Source of the DNA: Moesziomyces globuligerus
Lineage: Eukaryota; Basidiomycota; Ustilaginomycetes; Ustilaginales; Ustilaginaceae
Assembly (NCBI GenBank): GCA_030849465.1
Contig: JARVLF010000008.1
Coordinates: forward strand, 186,001 to 250,000
DNA: 64,000 nucleotides
Reading direction: 5' to 3'
Shown: one piece after another, positions 30,801-41,166 of the stretch
Layout of the letters: every line of letters begins with the position of its first letter
Position numbering within the stretch: the stretch's first letter is position 1
The notes under the pieces: model-generated
What the model was told of the DNA's origin: nothing
Databases searched by the model: none
Seen by the model: the letters and a program-made list of their open reading frames with translations, nothing else
Program-made: the position numbers and the translations under genes

Positions 30801-32418
30801 GATGCGTCGCTTGACGAGTGAGATGATGGAGGAGGAGCAAAGATGGCTCTGGAGAGGGAGACGCAAGGGGAAGCAGGGAGGGCTTTATTGAGGGTGGTGA
30901 CTGGAGGCGAGGTATGAAGTACAAGCCAGGGGTCGGAGGGGCTGCGTGGCTGCTTGGCAAAGCTGCACGGCGTGCATCCACAATGCGTTGACAATGGGGC
31001 ATGAGGGGCCAGGGTGTACCACAGAGGGCAGAAAAGCGAGTGGCGATGAAGAGACGAGTTGCTTGGGCAAGTCCCTTTGTGTTCATTTGGCGAGACAAAG
31101 CGCTCGGGGTTACCGCCCTTCCGCCGCTCCACGCCGCGATTGGAACGGAGCGGACGCTCTTTCAGCGGGCACAGACACAGCTAAACTGATCTGATGTGTT
31201 CTAAACCAATCGAGGGCCAAAGATGCTTCGAGGTAGGGCACGGGGGAAAGCAACGCGGTAGGCTGTGATTTCGAAAGCCCTTTGTTCGGATCAAAGTTGG
31301 CGTAGCGGGGCGCGCGTGCGTTGTGGGATTCAAGAGGATGTGCGAGGGCGAGACACCGAAACCCACCAAATCGAAGGAGGGAAGGGTGACGTGGGTGCTA
31401 TCGCAGTGCGAGGCGTGGCTGCGTGGCTTTCATATACAAAGCTTTCGAAAAGAGGCTGAGGGGATGCTGGGCTCCTTGTCTGGCTGGATGGACGTGCGCA
31501 GCTTCCGGCGGCTTGGTAAGACGTGAGCCCCACATGATCTATCTCGAAGCACAGCTCGGGTGCACATGGCGCCGACGGTGCTGAACGAACGAGGGTCCGC
31601 CCCGAGTGAAGCATGCAAGCATGGTCTACGACTTGTCGAAGAGGGAAGCTGGCGGGAGCTGTCAAGTAGTGAGGGTGAGCCGGTGAGCCTCCGCGCCAGC
31701 AGATCGGGATTGAGCATAAGCCGATCGATTGAAAGCGTCGAGAGGATGGCTGCTGGCCAGCGCGGATGCATTTTCGAGTGTTGGTCTGAGACGCAAGCGT
31801 GTCTTGGGCAACGCGCCTCAGCCGATGCAACGCACGGTCGGGGCGTGATGCTGCTGCGCTGGCGAGAGAAAGAGAGGTGCCAGCTAAGAGGGGTTGCGCA
31901 TTTTTTTCGAGCGCAGAGCAAGGCGCGGTTCGGTTGCTCCGAGCGAGTGAGAACCCGCGGCAAAGCAGCGCACACGCAACGCCCGAACCTGTGAACCGAC
32001 GACGCCCTCTGCGCTTCGCCTCGCTAGTACTTGGGGCCAGCCCCGAGCCAGCCAGCCAGCCAGTCGCCCAGCCCGTCGCCCAGCCAGTCGCCCAGCCCCC
32101 ACACGTTCGGAAGAGCCGTCGCGACCCTCTCAACCCTCTCTCACCTCGTCGTCTGGTCGTATCACGTCGGAAACCCCGTCGGAAACCCACCGCATTCATC
32201 TCGACCACCGCTTGCCGGCAGCAGCAACCCCAGCCACATCCGCGCGCGCTTTCAAAGCACATCCACCCCAACAAAAGGAGCGCCACCTGCGCCGCCTGCC
32301 GTCACCTGCTCCATCTGCTTTCCTCTGCTCCACCTGCTGCTGCAGCGCGCGCGCGCTCGGGCCGTGTGACTTTGGACGAGGCGATCGAGAGTGTGAGTGT
32401 TGAGAGCGTGGCGCGGCC
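30801..32418. promoter_or_regulatory. Long divergent promoter region, BTB gene/NDR kinase
   Basis: About 1.6 kb between two divergent start codons with no convincing gene. The kinase-proximal part holds a CCAG-type repeat (32047-32096) and a long pyrimidine/CA-rich leader. A large upstream region fits a regulated morphogenesis kinase, but no specific binding site could be assigned. Confidence 0.4.
32047..32096 (+). repeat. AGCC and AGTCGCCCAGCC tandem repeat
   Basis: Four agcc units are followed by three copies of a 12-bp (a/c)gtcgcccagcc unit in the leader or promoter of the NDR kinase gene. It is simple-sequence DNA, likely variable in length. Confidence 0.75.
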
Positions 32419-33856
32419 ATGGCGTATCGCAACGGCGCTCCGCACCCCTCGGGTCAGTCGCCCCTGCCTCAGGCACGCGCTCTCCCGCACGTCCAGCAGC
32501 CCACCAACCAGATGGCCTACGGCGCTCAGTACGCCGCTCCCATGGGCTACAACATGAACCTCGCCAACAACCAAGGCCCCGTCGCATACGGCTTCAACGC
32601 AGCTGGTCAGGGCGGTTTCGCCCAGAGCCAAGGTATGTCGCCCTCGCTCCTCCTTTCGCTTTCGTTTTTGCTTTCGACCTCACCACTGACCCTTTCTCAT
32701 CTCTCTCCCACCCCCTCAGCTTACGCACAGCAGGCCTCCGCCGCTGCTCACCAGTACCAGGCCCCCGCCCACCTCCAGGCGCAGATCCACCAGGCTGCCA
32801 TCGCTGCCCAGGCTCAGGGCCCTCCCTCCCAGCTTCAGCATCCCGCCATGTCCCAAGCCGCACAGCTCCAGCAGCAGCAGATCGCTGCCTCCCAGCAGCA
32901 CAACCTCCACGCGCCCAACTCGGGCTACGCCCGTGCTCAGAGCGGCTCTCCCATCAACCGCTCCCCTTCCCCCTCGGCACGCCCCCTCAACGCCGCACCA
33001 CGAAGCCCCCAGCCCTACGGACAGGCACAGACCTACTCGAAGCAACAGCAGCAACAGCAGCAACAGCAGCAACAGCAGCAACAGCAGCAGCAACAGTACT
33101 ACCAACAGCAACAGCAGCAACAGCAGCAGCAGCAACAGCAGCAGCAGCAATTCGCACAGCAGCCCTATGCACAGTCCGGCGCCCCCACTTCGCCAAATCC
33201 GGCCAACGACAAGCCCGCCGACTACGTCTACTTTGAGCGCTCCACCAACGGCATGCAGAAGTCCACCATCGAAGCCGCCACGGGCGCCAAGCTCAAGCTC
33301 GAAAACTTCTACAAGGTCTACGTAGAGCAGGCCGTCGAACGCATCAAGCGCGCCGCCGAGCTCGAGGATCGCCTCACCAACCCCCCGGACGGCGTCCACC
33401 TCTCCGACGAGCGCAAGGCGCGCCAGCTCGCCCAGCTCGGCCGTCGCGAGTCCAACTTCCTCCGCCTCCGCCGCACCCGCCTCGGCCTCGACGACTTCCG
33501 CACCGTCAAGGTCATCGGCAAGGGCGCCTTTGGCGAGGTCCGTCTGGTCCAGAAGACCGACACGGGCAAGATCTACGCCATGAAGACGCTCCGCAAGAGC
33601 GAAATGTTCAAAAAGGACCAGCTCGCCCACGTACGCGCAGAGAGGGACGTCCTCGCCGAGTCCAACTCGCCCTGGGTCGTCCAGCTCTACTACTCGTTCC
33701 AGGACACCGCCTACCTCTACCTCCTCATGGAGTTCCTCCCCGGCGGCGACCTCATGACCATGCTCATCAAGTACGACACGTTTAGCGAAGACGTCACGCG
33801 CTTCTACATGGCCGAGTGCGTCCTCGCCCTCGAGGGCATCCACAAGCTCGGCTTCA

Positions 33857-33887
<31 letters not shown>

Positions 33888-34626
33888 CATCGACGCAAAG
33901 GGCCACATCAAGATGTCCGACTTTGGCCTCTCCACCGGCTTCCACAAGCAGCACGACTCGGCCTACTACCAGCGCCTCTTTGAGGGCAACGCCGGCCAGA
34001 ACCCGGCGCAGACCGGCCGCAACTCGGTCGCCGTCAACTCGATCAACCTCACGCTCAGCTCCAAGGACACCATCGCCACCTGGAAGGCAAACCGACGCAA
34101 GCTCGCCTACTCGACCGTCGGCACGCCCGACTACATTGCGCCCGAGATCTTCCTCCAGCAGGGCTACGGCAACGAGTGCGACTGGTGGAGTCTCGGCGCC
34201 ATCATGTTTGAGTGCCTCTGCGGCTACCCGCCGTTCTGTTCGGAGAACGCGCACGACACGTATCGCAAGATCCTCGCGTGGCGCGAGACGCTCCAGTTCC
34301 CGGACGACATCCACCTCAGCCCCGAGGCGGAGGACATGATCCGACGTCTGATCACCGCGCCCGAGAACAGGCTCGGCCGCAACTCGGCGTCCGAGATCAA
34401 GGAGCATGCGTTCTTTGCCGGCGTCGACTGGTCCACCATCCGCCACATCGACGCGCCGTTCATCCCGCAGCTCAAGTCGGTCACCGACACGAGCTACTTT
34501 CCCACCGAGGACTACCAGGACGTGCCCGAGACGCCCGCCGGTGCGGACATTGGCGTCGGCAGCAAGGACCTCGCCTTCCTCGGATACACGTACCGCAGGT
34601 ACGAGAGCAACGAGACCGTTCTCTAG
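32419..34626 (+). CDS. ukc1: NDR/LATS-family kinase (Ukc1/Cbk1/Cot-1 orthologue)
   Basis: AGC-group kinase of the RAM/MOR morphogenesis pathway controlling polarity, septation and dimorphic growth; its activator would be a Mob2-type protein. Exons 32419-32632 and 32720-34626 give 706 residues; the 87-nt intron is gtatgt...cctcag. The N-terminus is Gln/Ala/Pro-rich with two poly-Q runs (18 and 16 Gln) separated by YY. The Mob-binding segment is at about 275-325 ([14 protein letters not shown] ... [11 protein letters not shown]). The kinase domain (about 328-640) has [17 protein letters not shown] (about 451), DFGLS, and the activation-loop [12 protein letters not shown] (about 535) after the NDR-type insert. 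The C-terminal hydrophobic motif FLGYTYRRY is at about 690. All regulatory phosphosites of the family are present. Assignment to Ukc1 rests on family and organism type. Confidence 0.92.
33043..33150 (+). repeat. CAG/CAA repeat encoding two poly-glutamine tracts
   Basis: Mixed CAG and CAA codons encode 18 Gln (33043-33096), Tyr-Tyr, then 16 Gln (33103-33150) in the NDR kinase N-terminus. The interrupted codons lower slippage, but length variation among strains is likely. Confidence 0.95.
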
Positions 34627-34826
34627 ACCGCCCGCTCGCCCGCCAACGCTGCGTCGTTTTCTTCCTTTGCAATGCATGCAGGTGTCCACTCATGCCCCAG
34701 CCCAGACATTCACGTGAGCGCCAAGAGGCGGAAGAGCGAGACGGGAGTGGGATTGCGACGGGAGCGGTGAGAGGGATTGTGCTATGCGTTGGGGGGTTTA
34801 TGCTTTGGGTTTGGTTTGAGGAGGGT

Positions 34827-36890
34827 CTAGGGGAGGGAGGAGAGGAGGGCGAAGAGGGCGGCGGTGGTGCAGGCGATCCAAGTGGGGGAAGAGGCATGGG
34901 CTGCTGAGGAGGCGGCGGCGGTTGTAGGCCGATTGGAGCCGGAAGGGGTAGCTGCGGAGGCGGCGGTGGCTGTGTGAGGCTGTTGGGTCTGTTGGGGTGG
35001 CTGCATGGAAGTTTGGTAGTCGTGGAGGATCAAGTCTGCGCCGATCTCTGCGAGGCCGTAGGTGATGCTCATGAGGTGGGCCGAGAAGCTGATGGGTGGT
35101 ACGCTTGCGTCGACGACCCTGACGTTCCTGGTACCGTAGACCTTTAGTTTTGAATCCACGACGCCACCGTGGTCGCGGGGGAGCATGGAGCATGTGCTGC
35201 TGGGGTGGTACTCTGTACCCACGGTGGTACGGATCCAGGATTCCCACTGAGCGTCGGTCGTCACGCCGGCACCGGGGGCTGTTTCGGCCGAGGTGAAGTT
35301 GGCGAGGGGAGCCGAGGTTGCTAGGCGACGCGCGAGTTTGAAGCCTTCGCGGAGGATGGTCATGTCTACGGGGTTGGAGAGGTAGGCAGGATCGATGGTG
35401 GGTGGATTCCAAGGATCGGTCGAGTTGATGCGGATGCTTCCCCTCGACAATGGATGTTGCAGAGCAGCCTGAACCTGGACACCACCAAACGACAGGGCGA
35501 AGAGCAACTCGATGGGACCGATCGTCGTTGGGAACAGGGTCTCCACTTGGGTCGTGTAGGTGGCCTCGTAGCCGGTACGGACCGAGTCGGGAGCGTCGTA
35601 CGAGGCGACGTTGGCTGCGCGGTCGGAACGCATCTGCGCGCGCAGGTTGGCCCAGGTCTCGGCACCAAAGATGGTCTCACCGTCGACGTAGGCGATGGCC
35701 GAGTTGACGTACGAGTCGGTCGCCGCATCGCCCGTGATGGTCTGCGGAGGCATCTCGACGCCCTGAGCAGGCGAAAAGACGACGCCGGTGGAAAGATGGT
35801 CCTGCAAGTGGTAGCCGACTCCGGGCAAATCGACCACCTGCTCGATGCCCAAGCGCGCCAGCAAAGCCGTCTCACCGATGCCACTGAGCTGAAGGATCTG
35901 AGGATCGTTGACCGCACCTCCGCACAGGATCACCTCCTTGCGTGCGTTGACGCTCTGCCTAGCGCCCGCGGGGGAGGAGGCGAACTCGACACCGGAAGCC
36001 ACCGCCTCGCCGGCGGTCGAGTTGAAGAGGATGCGCGTGACGAGGTGGTCGGTGAGCACGTCGAGGTTGGTGCGGTAGGCGTACGGGTCGAGGTAGGCGG
36101 TGCGCGAGAAGCTGCGCGTGGCGTTGGCAGGGTTGATGTTCGAGGTGGCCAGGAAGACGCCGGCGTTGTTGCCCGCGTCCGGATTCTGCGATGCAGCGAT
36201 GCCGACGTTCTGAGCCGACTGCAAGAACGCGCCGACCTGGGGATAGGTTCTCTGCGGATACGAGACATGCACCGGACCCTGGGTGCCGTGCGAAGCCGGA
36301 TCGACTTGGACCTCGACCAGCTGTCTGGTAGCTGCATTGGGCGGCGTGTAGGTTTCGCTCTTGCGCATCGCATCGAACATGGCCTGCCAATTCCAAGCCT
36401 CGTCGCCAATCAAGCTCGCCCAAGCCTCCTGCTCCACCGTCGAATGCCTCACATAGTAGAGCCCGTTGATAGCACTGCTACCTCCTAGCACTTTGCCCCT
36501 GGGCCAGGCTGCCGAACGACCCGAGAGGCCCGGTTGGGGCGAGGTCTGCCACGCCCAGTCGTAGGCGGTGCCGACCGAGCTGTCGTAGAGGTTGGCGGCG
36601 GGGACGACGAACTTGGCGTTGTCGGCGTAGCCGGATGCGCCCGCCTCGATCACGGCGACGCTGACGTTGGCGTTGGCAGAGAGACGCGATGCGACGACAA
36701 GACCGGCGAGCCCTCCGCCGACGACGACGTAGTCGTACGTCTGCCCCGCCAGCGCCGCGCCGTCGGTGGTCACCGAACGCTTGAACAGCTCGTAGTCGGG
36801 CGTCGATCCAAACGGCACATGCGCTCCCAACGTCGATCCGACCAGAAGCAGCGCCGAAGCTCCCGCGACCATCGACGTGATCGCCTTCAT
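34827..36890 (-). CDS. Secreted, probably GPI-anchored GMC oxidoreductase (FAD-dependent)
   Basis: A 687-residue flavoenzyme of the glucose-methanol-choline family, related to aryl-alcohol oxidase and glucose dehydrogenase. It has a signal peptide (MKAITSMVAGASALLLVGSTLGA), the ADP-binding Rossmann motif VVVGGGLAGLVVASRL (about 55-70) with IEAG, GMC signature 1 (WPRGKVLGGSSAINGLYY) and signature 2 (NDPQILQLSGIG). Catalytic histidines are plausible in YHPSSTCSML and FSAHLMSITYGLAEIGAD. The C-terminus has a Thr/Ala/Ser-rich stretch and ends in a hydrophobic segment after SSPTWIA with no charged tail, typical of a GPI-attachment signal. The electron acceptor and substrate cannot be read from sequence. 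It is single-exon, and its 3' end lies 200 bp from the convergent kinase gene. Confidence 0.88.
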   Translation of the reverse strand: MKAITSMVAGASALLLVGSTLGAHVPFGSTPDYELFKRSVTTDGAALAGQTYDYVVVGGGLAGLVVASRLSANANVSVAVIEAGASGYADNAKFVVPAANLYDSSVGTAYDWAWQTSPQPGLSGRSAAWPRGKVLGGSSAINGLYYVRHSTVEQEAWASLIGDEAWNWQAMFDAMRKSETYTPPNAATRQLVEVQVDPASHGTQGPVHVSYPQRTYPQVGAFLQSAQNVGIAASQNPDAGNNAGVFLATSNINPANATRSFSRTAYLDPYAYRTNLDVLTDHLVTRILFNSTAGEAVASGVEFASSPAGARQSVNARKEVILCGGAVNDPQILQLSGIGETALLARLGIEQVVDLPGVGYHLQDHLSTGVVFSPAQGVEMPPQTITGDAATDSYVNSAIAYVDGETIFGAETWANLRAQMRSDRAANVASYDAPDSVRTGYEATYTTQVETLFPTTIGPIELLFALSFGGVQVQAALQHPLSRGSIRINSTDPWNPPTIDPAYLSNPVDMTILREGFKLARRLATSAPLANFTSAETAPGAGVTTDAQWESWIRTTVGTEYHPSSTCSMLPRDHGGVVDSKLKVYGTRNVRVVDASVPPISFSAHLMSITYGLAEIGADLILHDYQTSMQPPQQTQQPHTATAASAATPSGSNRPTTAAASSAAHASSPTWIACTTAALFALLSSLP

Positions 36891-37823
36891 CCTAGTCGCA
36901 CGAACCCGTTCCGGCGAAGCGTGTCTAGAGTTAGATTAGAATAAGGGAAAAAAGAAAGGGGGGGGGGGGGGTGGAGCGGGGATGATTGTTGTTGTTGGAT
37001 GATGTGGTGGAGAGTGTGGATTCCTCAGGCAGCGCTTTGATCATATAGGGTGAGTTCCGGGGGCAGCAGTGCCTTTGTTGGCGGTGGGGGGTGCTAGCAG
37101 TGCGAGGGAGGAGGAGGAGCGAGGTTGGCCAAGCCGAGTTGAACCGCGGGGGGCGCTCTCGGCACTCTGGGCGGTTCTTGGCATCCTGTCGTCCCCTTTT
37201 TCTTTTTCTTTTTCTTTTTCTTTTTTTTCTTTGCTGTGGGCGGCGTTGTTTGACTGGGCGTGTTCGGAATCGCAGCTCCGGCGGGGGAGCGTGCAGAGGC
37301 GCTAGGGAGCTGCAGTGTCGGAAGTACGACGACCAGCGGGCTTGCAGGCTTGCAGCAAGCAGCCCACACCGCATGCTCCCGACATGGATCGACGTGCATC
37401 GATGCAGCCACAGCCAACACAGCGAGTGTACGATGACATGCACCTCCTCCGGGCCCAAGGGTCCAGGCGAAAAACTCCGAGCAGGAACCCGAGCCGACAC
37501 TCTGCTGAAACCCGTGCCGATCCGATCCAAACGGCTAAAATACCACCACCAAAAAAAAACGCCAAGACAATTCGGCGACAACACAGCCCCCCTTCCCCCT
37601 CCCCTCGCACCAACAACACCCCTGTCAGCGTTTGTCGCGCTGTCGTTGCATCGGAGCGTTTTTTTCCCCTCGCCCCAATTGAAACTCTCCGACCTCTCTC
37701 ACATTCCCGACTTCCGCAAAAGCAACACTCACACCGACCGAACGATCAAGCGAACAAGCGAACGGGGGGCAGACCAATGTGGCATTGGACTCGATACTTG
37801 GCTATTCGAGGGGGGTGAGGGGT
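36891..37823. promoter_or_regulatory. Upstream region of the GMC oxidoreductase gene
   Basis: About 930 bp between two minus-strand genes. On the plus strand it has a G14 run (36958-36971) just upstream of the oxidoreductase start and a TTTTTC hexamer repeat (about 37196-37229). On the transcribed minus strand these read as poly-C and GAAAAA repeats. No gene is visible. The 3' end of the ChAPs gene lies at the right edge. Confidence 0.5.
37196..37229 (+). repeat. CTTTTT hexamer microsatellite
   Basis: About five consecutive ctttttc-type units in the promoter region of the GMC oxidoreductase gene. It is simple-sequence DNA. Confidence 0.85.
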
Positions 37824-40250
37824 TCAAAAGTCGTAGCCAGGCACCTTGAAGGCGGTGGCGTAGGCAAAGTAGTTTTGCATCAGCTTGAGGATGGGTTGGG
37901 GCGGGCTCATCGAGACGAGCGTATACGAGACCTTTGCGAGCCCTTCTGTGCGGATGAGTTTGAAGAGCCAGGTGGCTACGGCGCCGGGGAAGCTGCCCTC
38001 CATGTACCACCGATGGTGGTAGGCGGTTAGGCGGATGGCGGTCCACAGGCTGCGCTGCACATCGCGCGCCTCGGTGTACATCTCGAGCAGGCGGAGGTAG
38101 GCCTTTGCGGAGAACTTGACGTCGACGCAGCGCTGGAACGCTTCGCGCGCCTCGTCCTTGTGGAGCAGGCGCAGCGCGAGCTCGCCGAGGATCTCCCACT
38201 CGGTGCCCGTCTTGCGGTACGCGAGGTTCTGCGTGCGGAAGTGCGTGATCTCGGCGCGCCAGATCGTGTAGACGCGCAGATCCTCGTAGAGCACCATAAA
38301 CAGGTTGTCCAGCCACCGCTCGCACAGCCGCTTGTCGCGGAACGAGAAGCCGGCGTTCTTCTCCTTCTGCCGCGCCTCGGCCATCGCGATCGACGCATCG
38401 TGCTCGCCGTTGACGATCGCCGTCCGCCGTCCATCCGCGCCCGCCGAAGCCGCAGACAGCTCCCCCGCCACCGCCGTCGCCGACGACTCGCTCCGATCGT
38501 GCCCCGCAGACGCCTGCGCCGGCTTCTCCAGCGGCGGCGGATCCACCTGCACCGACGACGCGCGCGCCGCCTTGTCGCCTCCATCGCCCCCCTCCGCACC
38601 CTCGCCGCCCACCTGCATCGCATTCATGTAGTCCTCGAGCTCCTGCTTCTCGCGCTCGTGGTCCGACTCGGTCGAGATCTTGATGGTGGGGATCGACTGC
38701 GACGATGCGTTGGCGCCCGCGTTGACGCCGAGCTGCGCCTTGGCCTGCGCCTTTGCCTGCGCCGCAGGCTGCAGCTCGCTGCTGTCCATCTCGTCGTCGC
38801 TCGCCTCGCGCGAGTCTTGGGCGTCGGCCTCGGCGTGCGTAGCTGGCGGCGCCGGCTGAGGCGGTGTAGACGAGGCGAGCGCGGGCGAGTCGGCAGGTGC
38901 GACGCCGCGGACCGAAGCGTCGTCCTCGGCCTCGTCTTCGGGCTGCGTGGCGGCCGCCTTCTGCGCGCGGTACTCCTCCTCCATGACAAAGACGTTGGAG
39001 CGGTGGCGGAGCAGCTCGTCCCAGCCGATGGCGCTGACCAGCCGGCCGAGCAGCGCGTACGCCTTGGCGAACGTGCCGCGGAGCGCGGGCGCGGGCAGCC
39101 GTAGGAGCGCGACGTCGGCCTCGTTGTCGCGCGCGCTCTCTTCGTCGACGAGGCCGCTCTCGGTGATGAAGCCCTTGACGGGCAGATGGCTGCGCGCGGG
39201 CGTGGGCATGCGGTGGAGGTCGCGCTCGTTGTAGGTGAACATGGGGCACGAGTTGAGCGTAAAGAGCGCCGACTCCCACTGCTCGAGGTCGATGTAGCAC
39301 TCGGTGAGCTTGGCCCAGGTGACAAACTCGGAGGGCGCGCAGTTGACCGCCTGCTTGGCCACCTTGAGCGCCCACTCGGGCTTTGCCTTTGCGCGGAGGA
39401 AGTCGACCTGGGCGTGGAGGAGCGCGTAGCTCTGCGGCGTCTCGCGGATGGCGCTGTGCATCACCTGCACCGCCTTGATCTCCTCATTCATGCCGAGGTA
39501 GGACTGGGCGACGAGCGCGGCGACCTCGGGCTCGCGCGCCCAGAGCTTCTCAAAGAGGTTGACCGCCTGCTCGTAGCGTGAGGCTTCGCCAAAGTACTTG
39601 AGGATGCCGGCGGTGAGGTGGTTCGAGACGACGGTGGCCACCTGGATCTCGGGGTCCGAGCCGAGCTGCCAGCCTTTGAAGAAGAGGTTTTCGGCCGCCT
39701 GGAGGAAGCGATGCTCGGCGTCGGGGCTCGAGATGGGGTCGAGCTTGCGGTAGCCTGCGAGGCGGTAGTTTGCATCGTCTGCGTAGAGGATGGCGCGGAG
39801 GAGCGCCGAGAGGTAGACCTCCTGCCAGATCTCGGGCGTCGTCTCGTGGCGTTCGCCGCGGAGGTCGACGACGTAGGCGTCCACGCTGCCGGGGATGCGC
39901 ACCTCTACGCGGACGTCGACGCGGGAGAAGGCGTTGAAGCAGCAGTAGGCGCCGCTCTTGAGCCTGTACGCCGCCTTGCTGGAGAAGAAGCCGGGGTTCT
40001 GGTCGAGCTCGTAGGTGAGGCTGTTGATGTAGGCGGCGAGCGCGGCCGAGGACGAGGCGTCGACGCCCGAGACGTAGTGGTAGGAGCCGATGTCGCGTGC
40101 GCGTGCGCTGGTGCCTGTCGACTTGATGACGTGCACGAGATCCGGCGGGCCGAGCTCGCGGAACGAGGCGAGCGTCTCGGTGCGCGAGAGGAGCGATTCG
40201 CCGAGCTCGACCTCGAAGAACTCGGGCTGCGAGAGGAATGCGTCGCCCAT
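37824..40250 (-). CDS. ChAPs-family exomer cargo adaptor (Chs6/Bch1/Bud7 homologue)
   Basis: An 808-residue TPR-like protein. In yeast the ChAPs bind Chs5 and Arf1 at the trans-Golgi and select cargo such as chitin synthase III for the plasma membrane. Family blocks are clear: an N-terminal GPPDLVHVIKSTGTSARARDIGSYHYVSGVD, WQEVYLSALLRAILYADD, the TPR array (about 200-390), and a C-terminal module with WLDNLFMVLYEDLRVYTIWRAE and the end sequence MQNYFAYATAFKVPGYDF. A disordered Asp/Glu/Ala-rich insertion (about 450-610) separates the N- and C-terminal modules. The start at 40250 (MGDAFLSQPEFFE) fits the family; the upstream in-frame ATG at 40409 adds a non-conserved leader. It is head-to-head with the mitochondrial uS12 gene. 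Confidence 0.9.
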   Translation of the reverse strand: MGDAFLSQPEFFEVELGESLLSRTETLASFRELGPPDLVHVIKSTGTSARARDIGSYHYVSGVDASSSAALAAYINSLTYELDQNPGFFSSKAAYRLKSGAYCCFNAFSRVDVRVEVRIPGSVDAYVVDLRGERHETTPEIWQEVYLSALLRAILYADDANYRLAGYRKLDPISSPDAEHRFLQAAENLFFKGWQLGSDPEIQVATVVSNHLTAGILKYFGEASRYEQAVNLFEKLWAREPEVAALVAQSYLGMNEEIKAVQVMHSAIRETPQSYALLHAQVDFLRAKAKPEWALKVAKQAVNCAPSEFVTWAKLTECYIDLEQWESALFTLNSCPMFTYNERDLHRMPTPARSHLPVKGFITESGLVDEESARDNEADVALLRLPAPALRGTFAKAYALLGRLVSAIGWDELLRHRSNVFVMEEEYRAQKAAATQPEDEAEDDASVRGVAPADSPALASSTPPQPAPPATHAEADAQDSREASDDEMDSSELQPAAQAKAQAKAQLGVNAGANASSQSIPTIKISTESDHEREKQELEDYMNAMQVGGEGAEGGDGGDKAARASSVQVDPPPLEKPAQASAGHDRSESSATAVAGELSAASAGADGRRTAIVNGEHDASIAMAEARQKEKNAGFSFRDKRLCERWLDNLFMVLYEDLRVYTIWRAEITHFRTQNLAYRKTGTEWEILGELALRLLHKDEAREAFQRCVDVKFSAKAYLRLLEMYTEARDVQRSLWTAIRLTAYHHRWYMEGSFPGAVATWLFKLIRTEGLAKVSYTLVSMSPPQPILKLMQNYFAYATAFKVPGYDF

Positions 40251-40662
40251 GCTTGACAGTGGTCTAGACTCGCGCGGCGTCCATGCGCCGGAAAGGGGCG
40301 AGTGTGCGGAGACGGTTGGCTGATGCCTGGGACGGGAAGAATGGGAAGAAAGGGTGGTGGAGCAAGGCCAACGCGCCTGTGCAACGCTGAGCACCGAGAC
40401 ATGAGACATGGCCTAACCGCACCGCGCCTTCCAAGTTGGGTCGATTGCGATTCCTCTGCCAGCGCGCCTCGAAAGCGTGGCGCCCCATTTTCGACCAATC
40501 TGTTAGACTCTTCGCAGTAAATCACGTGACGGTACGAAGCTTTGGATCGAGTCTGACAGACACTTCTTCTTTTCCAGACTCCACTCGGCCCGCTGCTGTC
40601 ACGTCCTCCATCTCGCACCACTCACCACCACCCATCGTGCCACTTGCTCGTCGAAACACAGC
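40251..40662. promoter_or_regulatory. Bidirectional promoter region ChAPs gene/uS12m
   Basis: A 412-bp gap between divergent starts. A CCAAT word occurs at about 40495 (gaccaatctg). The uS12m-proximal part is CA- and CT-rich. No other site is clear. Confidence 0.45.
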
Positions 40663-41166
40663 ATGACGTGGAACCTCGTCGGCTCTCTTCTGCGCAGCGC
40701 CGTTGCCGGTCCGTCGCGGCTGCCGTCTGCCGCTGCATCTGCCGCTGCATCGGTGCGCGCCTTCTCCACCTCGCTGCCGAGCGCGGTGACGCTGCAGCAG
40801 AACCTGCGCGGCGCGCGCAAGCCGCACCGTCCGACGGTCAACAAGGTGCCCGCGCTCGAGGCCAAGCCGTTTGTCAAGGGCGTCTGCAGCAAGATCTTCA
40901 CCACCAAGCCCAAGAAGCCCAACTCGGCCATCCGCAAGGTCGCGCGCGTCAAGCTCTCCAACGGCCGCTCCGTCGCCGCCTACATCCCCGGCGAGGGCCA
41001 CAACCTCCAGGAGCACTCGGTCGTCCTCGTCCGCGGCGGAAGGGTCCAAGACTGCCCCGGTATCCGCTACCACCTCGTCCGCGGCGCTCAGGACCTCGCC
41101 GGCGTCGCTGGCAGACACACCTCCCGCTCAAAGTACGGCGCGAAAAAGCCAAAGGCCGCGCCTTGA
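40663..41166 (+). CDS. MRPS12: Mitochondrial small-subunit ribosomal protein uS12m
   Basis: Decoding-centre protein of the mitochondrial ribosome, 167 residues. An Ala/Ser/Arg-rich mitochondrial presequence occupies about residues 1-35 (ending near VRAFSTS). The mature part carries the universal S12 motifs [35 protein letters not shown] and [15 protein letters not shown]. Its lysine- and arginine-rich C-terminus, [12 protein letters not shown], is typical. It is single-exon, and no residue essential to the fold is missing. Confidence 0.95.
   Translation: MTWNLVGSLLRSAVAGPSRLPSAAASAAASVRAFSTSLPSAVTLQQNLRGARKPHRPTVNKVPALEAKPFVKGVCSKIFTTKPKKPNSAIRKVARVKLSNGRSVAAYIPGEGHNLQEHSVVLVRGGRVQDCPGIRYHLVRGAQDLAGVAGRHTSRSKYGAKKPKAAP

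Noticed and set aside
32716..34689. 657-codon minus-strand frame with poly-Leu
   Set aside because: Antisense shadow of the NDR kinase; the poly-Leu is just the reverse reading of the CAG repeat.
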